Shown one piece after another: positions 36,803-46,782 of a stretch of DNA of 64,000 nt (position 1 is its first letter; each line of letters opens with the position of its first letter). The notes beneath the pieces are model-generated. The model did not search any database. It was not told the DNA's origin and was given only the letters and a program-made list of their open reading frames with translations. The position numbers and the translations under genes were made by a program. The DNA is from Clostridium_I sp963725425 (GTDB lineage Bacteria; Bacillota; Clostridia; Clostridiales; Clostridiaceae). The DNA lies in NCBI GenBank assembly GCA_963725425.1, contig CAVRYJ010000042.1, positions 62,001-126,000 on the forward strand, read 5' to 3'.

Positions 36803-39143
36803 TTATTCAACTCCTCGTTTATAATGACCACGTGTAAATCTTTTATCTTTAACTGGTTCACCAGTTTTATAGGAAGTTAATATTTCTTTAACCTCTTTCC
36901 CGTTTTCATCCACAAAATCTATTCTTAATGCTATATTTCCAAGGCTATTTATATCCTTCATATTATCTATGAGGTTTATAGGGATTGAATTATATATATG
37001 ACTTCTGCAATAGTTATCAGTTCTTACTAAAAATTCTTCTCCCATTCTATCCTTAAGTTTGTATTCCCCCTTAGTGCATTCATTATTACATGTAATATTT
37101 GTACTTTTTCCTCCAAAAATACTGCCTACAGGACAGTATTCGCTTACCATAGCTTCAAGTTTTCCGTATATTACTATGCCACAAGGTATTGGCGAGTTTT
37201 TAGCTACTTCCCCGATTTCTCTTCTATTTAGTTCAACACTTAAATATGTACCATTTAAAGAAGTACTGTAGAAATCCAAAGAATATTTATTAAATATATT
37301 AAGTTTATAGTCACCAATCACTTTTGTTTTTTCTCTAAATATACTTATAATTCCTGCATTAGCTGTTACAATTCCTTCTATGTTCATAAGATTTTTTTCT
37401 ATAAAATCGCATATAAAATCAAATTCACCTTTTATTATGTTTGGTATTTTAAGATACAGCTTCATATCATCTACATCTTGAATTTTAATATCACATTTTT
37501 TATTAAAGAAATTTATCATAATAGCCTTCACATTAAATTCTTTAGAGACCTTCAATTGTTCCAAATTGTACACAGACACAAGTAATTTTTCCATACTAGT
37601 TCCCTGTTTTTCTACCCTGTTAAAATCCAATTTTTTATCTGTTACTCTTTTACTCTTTTCATATATAGAATCCAATATATTATTTATAAGTTCTCGTCTT
37701 GTATTATTTATAGCTGAAACAGGTAAAAATCCATCTTCAAAAGCGCAAAAATCAATACTTTCAATGTTAAAAGGTGTATTCCCTGTCTTAAGGAGATTTT
37801 CTTTCACTTTATTGATCTCCACGGGTCTATTTATAGCCTTTTGCACAAGTTCTCCTTGTACCTTAAACACTTTTCCATGATAATCACAGCTTAGTTCAAA
37901 TAATTCACCCACTTTAAAGTAGCACCCTATACTTATGTTGATTTTTCTTTCGTATATATTACTGTAACTCTTTGACAAATTATCTAAAAGTTCTACATCT
38001 GAAGTTTTATACAATTTATCCTTCCATTTATAATCTGTTGGTATGAGTTTCACGCTATCTCCTGCCTTGGCACCAATAACTTCAAGTGAATTTTTAATTA
38101 TCTTTAAAACTGCAAAACCACCTTCACCTACTCTAACTCCATCCTTAAGTTTTATATTTTCGTTAAGAGTAAATGATAAATCTTTGTTTGCTTCTCCTAG
38201 TATTAGCCCAGTATTTTTAGGGAAAGAAATAGCCATCATATCCTTGCCAACATTTCCATACATATATGCTTTTGAAAAACCTTCTCTATTAAAAAGCTGC
38301 ATTAACTTTTTTGTATCATCCTTACAATCATATTCCTTATTTTCATAAAAGCATTCAATTGCTCGCCTATAAATACTTACAACCCCAGCCACGTATTCAG
38401 GTCTCTTCATTCTTCCCTCTATTTTAAGGGAAGATGTGTTACTTCTAATAATTTGTGGTATATCCTCTAATGTACATGTATCTTTAGGACTTAATACATA
38501 ACCTTTAAAGTCTCTTTTACCTGTTTCATCCAAAAGATTATAGGGCATTTCTACAGCTTTGGGCGCATCTTCCCCTATTTCCACTCCTGCCTCCAATCAA
38601 ACTACTCATAAGGCACTGCCCTGAATAACAAATACATAGAGCTCCATGAACAAATATTTCAGTTTCAATATTTAAGTCTTTTGAAATATATTCAGTTTCT
38701 TTTAACCCAAGCTCCCTAGCTAGTACAATCCTTTTAAATCCTAAATCTTTAAAATATTTTGCACCCTCACCATTATGTATAGACATCTGAGTAGAAGCAT
38801 GAAGTTCAAAATCCGGAAAGTTTTGTTTAATTAAGTAGACAAGCCCTATATCCTGGACAATAAGTGCATCTACACCTATTTCGTACAAAAATTTTATGTA
38901 TCCTAAAGCCTCCTTAATTTCGCTATCTTTCATTAAAGTATTTACTGTTATATAAATTTTAACACCATAACTATGGCAATAATCAACCGCATATATCATA
39001 TTTGCATCATCAAAATTCGAAGCAAAGGCCCTTGCTGAAAATCTGTTTCCACCCAAGTACACTGCGTCTGCTCCATTTTGCACTGCCGCATGTAAACTAT
39101 CAATACTGCCACATGGGGCAAGTAGTTCTATCCTATTCATCAT
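36803..39143 (-). pseudogene. U32 family peptidase-like gene with one-base frameshift
   Basis: The frame starts at ATG 39143 (AGGAGAG upstream) with MMNRIELLAPCGSIDSLHAA and AVYLGGNRFSARAFA, and reaches the U32 signature ALCICYSGQCLMSSLIGGRS followed by GNRGRCAQSCR. It then breaks at an A-run (complement of 38548-38550): AGAAATG where AGAATG would continue as CRMPYNLLDETGKRDF in the next frame. Joined, the product is about 780 residues, the size of U32 proteins with a DUF3656 C-terminus. Further Cys in CNNECTKGEY and TDNYCRSH may bind a metal with the earlier Cys. U32 members are linked to rRNA hydroxylation or collagen-type peptidase activity. The indel may be a sequencing error. Confidence 0.85.
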
Positions 39144-39202
39144 AATTCATCTCTCCTAATATATAATTCCTATTTATTATACAACAAGTTACAATAGATA
39201 TA

Positions 39203-39226
39203 AAATAGGGATCCAAAGACCCCTTA
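39203..39226 (-). terminator. Terminator after the DUF3343 gene
   Basis: On the minus strand AAGGGGTC, a TTTG loop and GATCCCT form a short stem (one mismatch) followed by ATTTTATA. It overlaps the DUF3343 stop codon and separates that gene from the U32 gene. Confidence 0.6.
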
Positions 39227-39472
39227 TACTTTAATATATTTATTTTCACCTTCAATAGAATATATTCCCTTTATCCTAGCATTTATTTTTATTACATCTT
39301 TCATAACAATAGCATTGTACATTTTATTATATATAATGGACTTTGTGCATCCTGATAAAATTTCTGCTGGTGTAGATACGAGTTCTACACTTATACCGTT
39401 TTTCTCAAGTTCATTATATATATAAGCGGCTTGACTATTAGATACAAAAACCATTATATACTTTTCCCCCAT
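39224..39472 (-). CDS. DUF3343 protein (putative Se/S carrier-like)
   Basis: An 82-residue soluble protein: MVFVSNSQAAYIYNELEKNG, then VSTPAEILSGCTKSIIYN with a single conserved-looking Cys at about residue 42. This size and the PAEI-x-SGC motif match DUF3343, described as a putative selenium/sulfur carrier family. The desulfurase-like gene lies 19 bp upstream on the same strand, and the pair recurs in clostridia, which suggests the Cys receives sulfur or selenium from it. Function is unproven. Confidence 0.78.
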   Translation of the reverse strand: MGEKYIMVFVSNSQAAYIYNELEKNGISVELVSTPAEILSGCTKSIIYNKMYNAIVMKDVIKINARIKGIYSIEGENKYIKV

Positions 39473-39491
39473 AACACCAACTCCTATTGTT

Positions 39492-40628
39492 CTAGTTGTT
39501 CCCTATATATCTTACTGCATCTATTAATTTTTCAATGTCATCAAATGTATTAAAATACCCTAGACTTATTCTTACAGTTCCAAATTTTTCTGTTCCAATT
39601 ACCTTATGAATAAGAGGCGCACAGTGAAATCCTGTCCTTACAGCAATTCCTTTTTTATTAAGAATGTATCCTACTTTTGCACTATCCACATTTTCAATAT
39701 TTATCGACACTACGGAGGCTCTATTTTTACTGTTTTTTAAACCATATATTTTAACAGTTTGGATTTTTTTTAGTTCTTGGAGAAGATATTCCGTCAAATT
39801 TTCCTCATGAATTTTTATATTGGAAGCTCCAGTTTTTTTTATAAACTTTATGCCTTCACACAACCCTGCTATACCTGGCGTATTTAGAGTTCCACTTTCA
39901 AATTTGTCCGGTAAAAAATCCGGTTGCACCATTTCACTTGAGTTACTTCCAGTTCCACCTGAAATAAACTCCTTTAAGTCAATTCCATCTTTTATATAAA
40001 GTGCACCTGTTCCCTGTGGTCCTAAAAGCCCTTTATGCCCTGGAAACGCAAGTAATCCTATATTTGATTTTTTTACATCTATATCAAAAGTTCCTGCTGT
40101 TTGTGACGCATCCACCATAAAGACAATACCTCTATCTTTAGCAAGGTTACCTATTTCCTCTAAATTTTGAATAGTGCCTAGCACGTTTGAACCGTGATTT
40201 ATTATTATTAATTTTGTATTCCGCTTTATTTTACTCTTTAATTCATTTAATTGAACGAATCCATACTCGTCTACATTTATTAGACTAACCTCAGCACCTT
40301 CATTTTTAAGATAACTTAATGGTCTTAATACGGAATTGTGCTCTATAACAGTACTTATTACATGATCTCCTTTGTTTATAATACCCTTTATGGCTATATT
40401 TATTGCCTCTGTTGCATTCACAGTGAAAACTATATTAAAAGGATTATCTATATTAAAGAGTGAGCTTATCTCATATCTTGCCTCTGCAATTTTTTTAGAT
40501 GCTTTAAGTGACATATCATGTGAACTTCGTCCTGGATTTGCAGCATAATTTTTCATACAATTCAATACTTCATCGTACACATTACTTGGTTTTGGAAATG
40601 AAGTAGCTGCATTATCTAAATAAATCAT
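39492..40628 (-). CDS. Cysteine desulfurase-like class V aminotransferase
   Basis: A 378-residue PLP enzyme starting MIYLDNAATSFPKPSNVYDE. GRSSHDMSLKASKKI, TVNATEAINIAIKG (about residue 68), DASQTAGTFDID (about residue 170), and the PLP-lysine motif FPGHKGLLGPQGTGALYI (about residue 195) are present; AVRTGFHCAPL (about residue 333) provides the candidate persulfide Cys. This matches the cysteine desulfurase/selenocysteine-lyase-like subfamily rather than IscS or NifS proper. It probably moves sulfur to the small DUF3343 protein encoded next to it. A role in Fe-S assembly cannot be excluded. Confidence 0.86.
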   Translation of the reverse strand: MIYLDNAATSFPKPSNVYDEVLNCMKNYAANPGRSSHDMSLKASKKIAEARYEISSLFNIDNPFNIVFTVNATEAINIAIKGIINKGDHVISTVIEHNSVLRPLSYLKNEGAEVSLINVDEYGFVQLNELKSKIKRNTKLIIINHGSNVLGTIQNLEEIGNLAKDRGIVFMVDASQTAGTFDIDVKKSNIGLLAFPGHKGLLGPQGTGALYIKDGIDLKEFISGGTGSNSSEMVQPDFLPDKFESGTLNTPGIAGLCEGIKFIKKTGASNIKIHEENLTEYLLQELKKIQTVKIYGLKNSKNRASVVSINIENVDSAKVGYILNKKGIAVRTGFHCAPLIHKVIGTEKFGTVRISLGYFNTFDDIEKLIDAVRYIGNN

Positions 40629-40727
40629 CCGTCATCACCTCTAAGACTTATTTTGTTCTTATTTAGTATATGCAATACTCTTAAAAGTGGGACTACAGCA
40701 AGTAAAGGATATGCACAGGCACATCCT

Positions 40728-41291
40728 TTACTTATTTTCCTTCATTTCTTTAATATATTCTTTTTTTGTCTTGGCAAGCAATATTTGATTTTCTAGATAT
40801 TTATTTTCCAAATCCATTAACTTGTATTTAGAAGACTGAAGATTAAATCTTAACTGCTTATTATCCTCTTTAAGTTTCCTTACTACCTTGACATCCTTTG
40901 TCATGGAATCAATACATTGACTTAATTGTTCAATTTGCTTATCTTTTTCTATATCTATTTTCTCATAACTTTTTTTGTCTATTTGTAATTTCATTTCTTC
41001 TTTTTCTTCATTTAATTTAGTTAGATCTCTTGTTAACTTTTCTGCTTTATTTTTTAATTCTTCAATTTCATCTGAAAGTCTTTCATTGTATTCTCCGCTT
41101 TTATAGAATTCATCCGCAGAATTCATAGCAGTCAAAATAGCCGCCTCAGATGTACTGAGCTTTGGATTATTTTCCATAATATTCTTAATCTTTTTATCTA
41201 CATAATTTGCAATAGTATGTAAATATTCTTCTTTCTCATTACCAACTAATTGATATTCTTTATTATTCACTCTAACAGTTACCGAACTCAT
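40728..41291 (-). CDS. zapA: Cell division protein ZapA
   Basis: A 187-residue protein. The first 70 residues (VTVRVNNKEYQLVGNEKEEYLHTI, shown in part as VTVRVNNKEYQLVGNEKEEY, and SEAAILTAMNSADEFYK) are the ZapA domain. The remaining 115 form a long Glu/Lys-rich coiled coil, an extension seen in clostridial ZapA, which makes it longer than the usual 90 residues. ZapA bundles FtsZ filaments at the division ring. AGGGTG precedes the ATG. The order pheS-pheT-zapA-(U32, mutS2) follows that of other Firmicutes. Confidence 0.88.
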   Translation of the reverse strand: MSSVTVRVNNKEYQLVGNEKEEYLHTIANYVDKKIKNIMENNPKLSTSEAAILTAMNSADEFYKSGEYNERLSDEIEELKNKAEKLTRDLTKLNEEKEEMKLQIDKKSYEKIDIEKDKQIEQLSQCIDSMTKDVKVVRKLKEDNKQLRFNLQSSKYKLMDLENKYLENQILLAKTKKEYIKEMKENK

Positions 41292-41681
41292 GAAAACACC
41301 CTCTTAGTTTTATCTTAATTAATATTAACATATTATCGTTTACTATACAATTATAGATACGTATTTCCATAATTTATATTAAATATTTTTCTAACGCCCC
41401 CAAACTTTCAAGTTAAAAGTTAAGAGTTAAAAGTTAAGAATTAATGAAGATTTTCAGCTGTGCCGAAAATCAATAAAATAGGGATGTAAGTAGATTTGTT
41501 TTCACAAATCTACTTACATCCCTAAAAATTGCTATCAACTATGAAAACTTGCCACTTGTTACTTAGGCATCTGAAACTTACAAATCGTTATCCAGTGACT
41601 AACATCTTTCACTTAATAGAAGATGCTAGTCATCGGACGAAATAGACCAGAATACTAACTTGTTATTTTTTTGATGATGAC
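41292..41681. other. Repeat- and hairpin-rich intergenic region downstream of pheT
   Basis: The 390-bp gap holds a tract of AGTTAAAAGTTAAGAGTTAA-like repeats (41411-41446) resembling the arms of the MITE-like element at 1415. It also has a small GATTTTC/GAAAATC hairpin, a perfect 20-bp hairpin (41480-41523), a 12-bp imperfect hairpin near 41595-41636 (GACTAACATCTT against AAGATGCTAGTC), and a repeat copy at its right end. No reading frame of note. Confidence 0.6.
41480..41523 (-). terminator. Long perfect hairpin, probable pheST terminator
   Basis: AGGGATGTAAGTAGATTTGT pairs perfectly with 41504-41523 over 20 bp with a four-base loop. On the minus strand a T-rich stretch (ATTTTATTG) follows. 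It lies about 160 bp past the pheT stop. Confidence 0.65.
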
Positions 41682-41685
41682 TTAA
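41644..41685 (+). repeat. Short interspersed repeat, copy overlapping the pheT end
   Basis: The 42-bp copy is nearly the same as that at 6609 (AGACCAGAATACTAACTTGT, T-run, GATGATGACTTAA). Its last bases form the pheT stop codon, so the repeat runs into the coding sequence by three or four bases. Confidence 0.65.
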
Positions 41686-44060
41686 CGAAGTTTAGCTCCT
41701 AAAGTATACTCAAGTGTGCTTAATATCTTGTTATGAACCTTCTCAACCTCTCTATCTGTAAGAGTCTTATTTTCATTTCTATATGTTATAGAATAAGCTA
41801 TACTCTTCTTGCCCTCTGGTATTTGCTCACCTTTGTACACATCAAATAATTTAAAACTTTCTACAATATTTCCTCCATGTCTCCTTATAACGTCCTCAAT
41901 TTGCTGAACTAAAATACTGTCATCTAAAATAATGGCCATATCACGAGTTACAGCAGGAAATTTTGGAAGAGCTTTATATTTTCTTTCAATAACTGCGTTT
42001 TCAATTATTGCATCAAGATCTATTTCTGCCATATAACATTCTACATCAATACCATAACCAGCAGTTACATCAGGATGAATCTCACCAAGAGTTGCAACTG
42101 TTTTATTTTTTAATTTAGCAATGGCAGTTTTTCCTGGATGATAGCTAACATTTCCAGTTTCTCTCTCATAGGATATATTATTAATGCCCAATGTTTCAAA
42201 TACATTTTCAACTATACCTTTAAGCCACAGATAATCCGTATCTCCATATATCCCTATAGTTACAACATTTTTTTCTTTTGGTATTTCACCGCTAGCTTCA
42301 CTTGGCATATAAATTTTACCGATTTCGAACAATCTAACTATTTCATTGCTCCTAGAATAATTTCTAGAAAAGGCTTCCATCATAGAAGGAATAGTTGTAG
42401 TTCTCATTATACTATAATCTTCACCTAAAGGATTTCTTATTACCACTGCTTTTCTTAGATCACTATCTTTGGGCAAAAATATTCTATCAAAAACCTTTGG
42501 GCTAACAAAAGAATAGCATATAGCTTCACTTAGACCAGAGGCTATCAATGCGTCAACAACAATATTTTTAATGACCTGATTTTTATATCTCCCAGTTCTT
42601 ACACTAGGAACTTTAAGGTCAGTAGAAGGTACCTTATTATAGCCATAGATTCTTACTACCTCCTCTGCCACATCTTCTCTTATGTTTATATCCCCTCTAA
42701 AGGTAGGCACATTAACTATTAACTTATCCCCTGATATTTCAGTGGTAAGTTCCAATCTATCAAGGTAACTTTTCATTTCATTTTTTGTGAGTTTTAATCC
42801 AAGGAATGTATTTATCCAATTTGAATCTACTTCAACAGAATGTTCTTTAACCGGATTTTCATATATATCAATAGTTCCCTCCATTACTTCTCCTGCACCA
42901 AGTTCTACAATTAAATTACAAGCTCTATTTATTGCAACTTCTGCAAGACATGGATCTAGGTCTTTTTCAAACCTTCCTGACGCTTCAGTTCTTAAGTTTA
43001 AATCTTTTGAAGACACTCTAATACTGGTTCCATCAAAATTAGCACTTTCAAAAATTATTTCAGTTGTATCCTCTTTAATCTCTGAATTAAGTCCACCCAT
43101 AATTCCTGCAAGGCCTATAGTTTTATTGCCATCTTTTATTGTAAGAACATTATCGCTTATTTTTCGCTCCTGTTCATCTAAAGTAACAAAAGTTTCCCCA
43201 TCCTTAGCTCTTTCAACTACAATTGTATTTGATTTTATTGTCCTTCTATCATAGGCATGCATGGGTTGCCCAAGTTCAATCATTACAAAATTAGTTATAT
43301 CTACTATATTATTAATTGGTCTTACACCAGCCTGTAATAATCTTTCTTCCATCCAAGCAGGTGAATCTGCAATTTTAATATTTTTAATGCCTCTTGCTAT
43401 ATATCTTCTGCAAAGCATATCTTTAACTTCTACTTTTATTTCATTTTTTATGTTATCTTTACATTTTGTTTCATAACTTAATGCTGGCATTTTATAATTT
43501 ATATTGAGAGTAGCAGCTGTTTCTCTTGCCATTCCAACAATACTAAGGCAATCAGGTCTGTTTGAAGTTATTTCAAAATCAATTACTGCATTGTCTAAAT
43601 TTAAAACATCCTTTATATTTTTACCTACTACAGTATTCTCAGGTAATATCATAAGTCCGTGTGCTGTTCCCTCGTCTGCAAGTCCTAGTTCCTCTTCAGA
43701 ACACATCATTCCATTGGAAGGAATTCCTCTTAGTTTACCTTTTTTAATTTTTACTCCACCTGTTAAACTTGATCCATGAAGAGCAACTGGTACTATATCA
43801 TTTTCTTTCATATTCTTTGCCCCTGTTACAATTTGTATTGGCTCCTCATGTCCGACTTCAACCTGACATATAACTAAATTATCCGCATCTGGATGCATTT
43901 CAATTTTTAATATTTTTCCCGTTACAACATTTTGTATTTCATCCCCACTAGTGATTACTTCTTCAACTTTTGAACCAGATAGAGTAAGAAGATCTCCTAA
44001 TTTCTTGGCATCTATATCTATATCAACATAATCCTTTAAAAAACTTACTGGAACTTTCAT
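41682..44060 (-). CDS. pheT: Phenylalanyl-tRNA synthetase beta subunit
   Basis: A 792-residue protein of usual PheT length. The N-terminal EMAP/tRNA-binding domain (KILKIEMHPDADNLVICQVE near residue 48) and ITSNRPDCLSIVGMARETAA (about residue 164) are diagnostic. The B5 domain carries IREDVAEEVVRIYGYNKVPS (about residue 468), and the end LTDREVEKVHNKILSTLEYT is the anticodon-binding FDX-ACB domain. It forms an alpha2-beta2 enzyme with PheS that charges tRNA-Phe and edits Tyr-tRNA-Phe. GGAGG precedes the ATG. It lies 87 bp downstream of pheS and is read from the same T-box leader. Confidence 0.97.
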   Translation of the reverse strand: MKVPVSFLKDYVDIDIDAKKLGDLLTLSGSKVEEVITSGDEIQNVVTGKILKIEMHPDADNLVICQVEVGHEEPIQIVTGAKNMKENDIVPVALHGSSLTGGVKIKKGKLRGIPSNGMMCSEEELGLADEGTAHGLMILPENTVVGKNIKDVLNLDNAVIDFEITSNRPDCLSIVGMARETAATLNINYKMPALSYETKCKDNIKNEIKVEVKDMLCRRYIARGIKNIKIADSPAWMEERLLQAGVRPINNIVDITNFVMIELGQPMHAYDRRTIKSNTIVVERAKDGETFVTLDEQERKISDNVLTIKDGNKTIGLAGIMGGLNSEIKEDTTEIIFESANFDGTSIRVSSKDLNLRTEASGRFEKDLDPCLAEVAINRACNLIVELGAGEVMEGTIDIYENPVKEHSVEVDSNWINTFLGLKLTKNEMKSYLDRLELTTEISGDKLIVNVPTFRGDINIREDVAEEVVRIYGYNKVPSTDLKVPSVRTGRYKNQVIKNIVVDALIASGLSEAICYSFVSPKVFDRIFLPKDSDLRKAVVIRNPLGEDYSIMRTTTIPSMMEAFSRNYSRSNEIVRLFEIGKIYMPSEASGEIPKEKNVVTIGIYGDTDYLWLKGIVENVFETLGINNISYERETGNVSYHPGKTAIAKLKNKTVATLGEIHPDVTAGYGIDVECYMAEIDLDAIIENAVIERKYKALPKFPAVTRDMAIILDDSILVQQIEDVIRRHGGNIVESFKLFDVYKGEQIPEGKKSIAYSITYRNENKTLTDREVEKVHNKILSTLEYTLGAKLR

Positions 44061-44147
44061 TTAATTTTCCTCCTAGAATTTCTTAGTATTCATCAAATAG
44101 TCATTGAGAATCATATTTATTTTCTTAAATAAGTGTAATCAATTCTA

Positions 44148-45167
44148 TTAGAACTGCTTCAAAAATTTCATATCACTTTCATATAGCTGTCTTATATCAT
44201 CTATGCCAAGAGTCTGCATAACTATTCTGTCAAGTCCAACTCCAAAGGCAAACCCACTATACACTTCAGGATCAATACCACAATTTCTTAAAACATTTGG
44301 ATGAACCATACCACATCCATACATCTCTATAAATCCTTCTCCCTTACATACGCTACATCCTTCACCACCACAGGCGAAACATGAAATATCTAGTTCTGCT
44401 GATGGTTCAGTAAATGGAAAATGATGTGGTCTGAATTTTGTCTTAACATTTTCACCAAACATTTTCTTGATGTACATTTCTAGCGTCCCCTTCATATCTG
44501 CAAAGGTTATACCTTTATCTACCACCAAGCCTTCCACTTGATAAAATATAGGTGAATGCGTTGCATCAGCTGCATCTGATCTATATACTTTTCCAGGGGA
44601 AATCATTTTAATTGGAAGTTTTTGATTAAGCATGGTTCTTATTTGAACTGGTGAAGTTTGAGTCCTAAGCACAATATTGTCATCAATATAAAATGTATCT
44701 TGTTCACCCCTTGCAGGATGATTTTTGGGTATATTAAGCATTTCAAAATTATATTTATCATATTCTACCTCAGGCCCATCTTCAACAGTAAACCCCATGG
44801 CTAGGAAAATGTCTTCAGTTTTCCTTAAAGTTATATCTAGTGGATTTCTATGACCTATAACCTGTTTTTTACCTGGCATAGAAATATCTATTACTTCACT
44901 ATTAAGTTTTTGTTCTCTTTCCTTTTGCTTTATTTTATCTAAAGCTTCACCTATTATGCCTTCTATTTTTTCTCTTGCCTCATTTGCTATTTTACCTACT
45001 TGTGGTCTTTCTTCTTTAGAAAGACTCCCCATTCCTCTCAGTATTTGAGTAAGCTCACCCTTTTTTCCAAGAAATTTTACCTTTAAGCTTTCAAGTTCTT
45101 CCTTACTTGTGGCTTTTTTAAGCTGCAGTATTGCAACATTTTTGATCTCTTCTAATTCTTCTATCAT
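44148..45167 (-). CDS. pheS: Phenylalanyl-tRNA synthetase alpha subunit
   Basis: A 339-residue class II synthetase subunit. The coiled-coil N-terminus (about residues 1-85) precedes the catalytic core with HPARGEQDTFYI (about residue 155), VLRTQTSPVQIRTML, GKVYRSDAADATHSPIFYQV (motif 2) and GFAFGVGLDRIVMQTLG (motif 3). AAAGGAG precedes the ATG. It forms the aminoacylation site with PheT. It is preceded by a Phe-specific T-box leader (45228-45440), so its expression should rise when tRNA-Phe is uncharged. Confidence 0.97.
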   Translation of the reverse strand: MIEELEEIKNVAILQLKKATSKEELESLKVKFLGKKGELTQILRGMGSLSKEERPQVGKIANEAREKIEGIIGEALDKIKQKEREQKLNSEVIDISMPGKKQVIGHRNPLDITLRKTEDIFLAMGFTVEDGPEVEYDKYNFEMLNIPKNHPARGEQDTFYIDDNIVLRTQTSPVQIRTMLNQKLPIKMISPGKVYRSDAADATHSPIFYQVEGLVVDKGITFADMKGTLEMYIKKMFGENVKTKFRPHHFPFTEPSAELDISCFACGGEGCSVCKGEGFIEMYGCGMVHPNVLRNCGIDPEVYSGFAFGVGLDRIVMQTLGIDDIRQLYESDMKFLKQF

Positions 45168-45227
45168 ATAATTTTCTCCTTTTTCAATTGAATTTTTTTT
45201 GAAGAACCTTAGTCTCCTTCAAAAAAT

Positions 45228-45440
45228 AAAAAAAGACACTCATCCTCTAAGGGACGGAATATCCGCGGTACCACCCTAATTGACAATTGTCCTCTTAAAA
45301 ATATAACGGTCTTAACCGCTGAAAGCTACTATAATTCACCATCAGAACTCTAGAGTGAACTTCAACATACTTTTACCTAAAAAGACTTTCAGTCCATGGT
45401 CTTTTTTCCCTTAAGGCTACCTATGTTTACTCTCTCCATC
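45228..45440 (-). promoter_or_regulatory. T-box leader, phenylalanine specific
   Basis: The T-box sequence AGGGTGGTACCGCG is at 45264-45277 on the minus strand. Stem I starts with GGAGAGAGTA (an AG-bulge-type motif), and the specifier loop reads GAAGTTCAC, giving UUC (complement of 45357-45359) for Phe, matching the downstream gene. A short CGTCC/GGATG stem followed by a T-run (complement 45228-45234) is the terminator. Uncharged tRNA-Phe would favour the antiterminator. Confidence 0.92.
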
Positions 45441-45491
45441 AATGTTTATATATTATACTATCTTTCATTATAATCACTATTATAGAAATTT

Positions 45492-46262
45492 TCAACTATT
45501 TTTCTGTCTTACAACTTCAAACATCATAATTCCTGATGCTATTCCTACATTTAAAGACTCAGCACTGCCTGGCATTGGTATTTTTACTTTTTCATCAGAA
45601 ATGTTGTATATTTCATCACTTATACCATTTCCCTCATTACCCACAGCTATAATTACTTTTCCGCTTAGGTTAACCTGATAAAAGTTTTTATCTGTATCAA
45701 GACAGCTACATATGATTTTAAACCCATTGATTTTTAACTCATTCACAAACTTCAAATTTTCATCTACAATTATAGGAATTTTGAATATAGATCCCATGGT
45801 GGATCTTAAGGTTTTTTCATTATAAATATCAACAGTTCCCTTAGTTAAAATAACCCCACTTGCACCTGCCGCATTAGCAGTTCTTATTATGGTGCCCATG
45901 TTGCCAGGATCCTGAACCTTATCTAATAGAATATAGAACCCAGCATCAACATCTATATCCACTTCTTTATTATTTACAATAGCTATAATACCCTGTGGCA
46001 TTTTAGTATCACATAAATCCTTAAATACAACTTCTGAGACAATCAGCTTGTAATCATCTTTTATTTTAAGATCTACAAATTTATCTTGCACATTCTCGTT
46101 TATTATTACATATTCAATATGAAAGTCAGACTCTATTGCTTCTCTTACAAATCTCTGACCTTCTACAATGAATTTTTTCTGTTGATTTCTATATTTTCTT
46201 TCATGTAACTTTTTAATTTCTTTAATTGTTTTATTGCTTCTACTTCTTATTACTTCTACCAA
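45492..46262 (-). CDS. TrmH/SpoU family RNA 2'-O-methyltransferase
   Basis: A 256-residue SPOUT protein. The N-terminal L30e-like substrate-binding domain (RSNKTIKEIKKLHERKYRNQ and FIVEGQRFVREAI) precedes the catalytic domain with LLDKVQDPGNMGTIIRTANA (about residue 133), IAVGNEGNGISDEI (about residue 217) and KIPMPGSAESLNVGIASGIM (about residue 232). Family members methylate the ribose of an rRNA or tRNA nucleotide; the target is unknown. It starts at a TTG with AAAGGTG upstream. Like the B. subtilis homologue it lies next to pheS. Confidence 0.9.
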   Translation of the reverse strand: MVEVIRSRSNKTIKEIKKLHERKYRNQQKKFIVEGQRFVREAIESDFHIEYVIINENVQDKFVDLKIKDDYKLIVSEVVFKDLCDTKMPQGIIAIVNNKEVDIDVDAGFYILLDKVQDPGNMGTIIRTANAAGASGVILTKGTVDIYNEKTLRSTMGSIFKIPIIVDENLKFVNELKINGFKIICSCLDTDKNFYQVNLSGKVIIAVGNEGNGISDEIYNISDEKVKIPMPGSAESLNVGIASGIMMFEVVRQKNS

Positions 46263-46360
46263 TTATATTCACCTTTATTGATTTTTCGGTTTTATCTGAA
46301 AAATCTTCCTTAACTTTTAACTCTTAACTCTTAACTTGACTGAGTATAGGTGCATTATAA

Positions 46361-46382
46361 TAAAAAAACAGCCAAAAGGCTG
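46361..46382 (-). terminator. Terminator of the rpmI-rplT operon
   Basis: CAGCC, a TTTT loop and GGCTG are followed on the minus strand by seven T. It lies 12 bp past the rplT stop. A tract of TTAACTC repeats (46312-46337) lies just beyond. Confidence 0.85.
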
Positions 46383-46393
46383 ATCTTTATGTA

Positions 46394-46753
46394 TTAAGCA
46401 TTTACTTGTTTTTTTGCAACTTCTACTAATTCAGTGAAAGCTTTTGGATCATAGATAGCTATTTCTGAAAGCATCTTTCTATTCATATCTATGCCAGCTA
46501 ATCTCATTCCATTCATGAATTTTGAATAAGTGAAATCATTTAATCTAGTAGCAGCATTTATTCTAGCTATCCACATTTTTCTATAATCTCTCTTTTTTAA
46601 CTTTCTTCCAATGTAGGCGTTTCTTAATGCTCTTATAACACTCTCGTTAGCAGTTTTATATAGCTTACTTCTGCCACCGTAATAGCCTTTTGCAAGTTTT
46701 AATATTTTTTTATGATTTTTATGAGCATTTACAGCTCTCTTAACTCTTGCCAT
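46394..46753 (-). CDS. rplT: Ribosomal protein L20
   Basis: A 119-residue basic protein with the L20 signature: MARVKRAVNAHKNHKKILKL, KGYYGGRSKLYKTANESVIR and KRDYRKMWIARINAA. L20 binds 23S rRNA early in large-subunit assembly and in Firmicutes also binds the mRNA leader of its own operon. GGAGGG precedes the ATG. It follows rpmI by 29 bp in the usual order. Confidence 0.98.
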   Translation of the reverse strand: MARVKRAVNAHKNHKKILKLAKGYYGGRSKLYKTANESVIRALRNAYIGRKLKKRDYRKMWIARINAATRLNDFTYSKFMNGMRLAGIDMNRKMLSEIAIYDPKAFTELVEVAKKQVNA

Positions 46754-46782
46754 TTAAATTAACCCTCCTTGATATAAACTTA

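Noticed and set aside
40699..40733. Terminator at the zapA end
   Set aside because: A good hairpin (AAGTAAAGGAT arms) exists, but no T-run follows on the minus strand, so it is not called a terminator.
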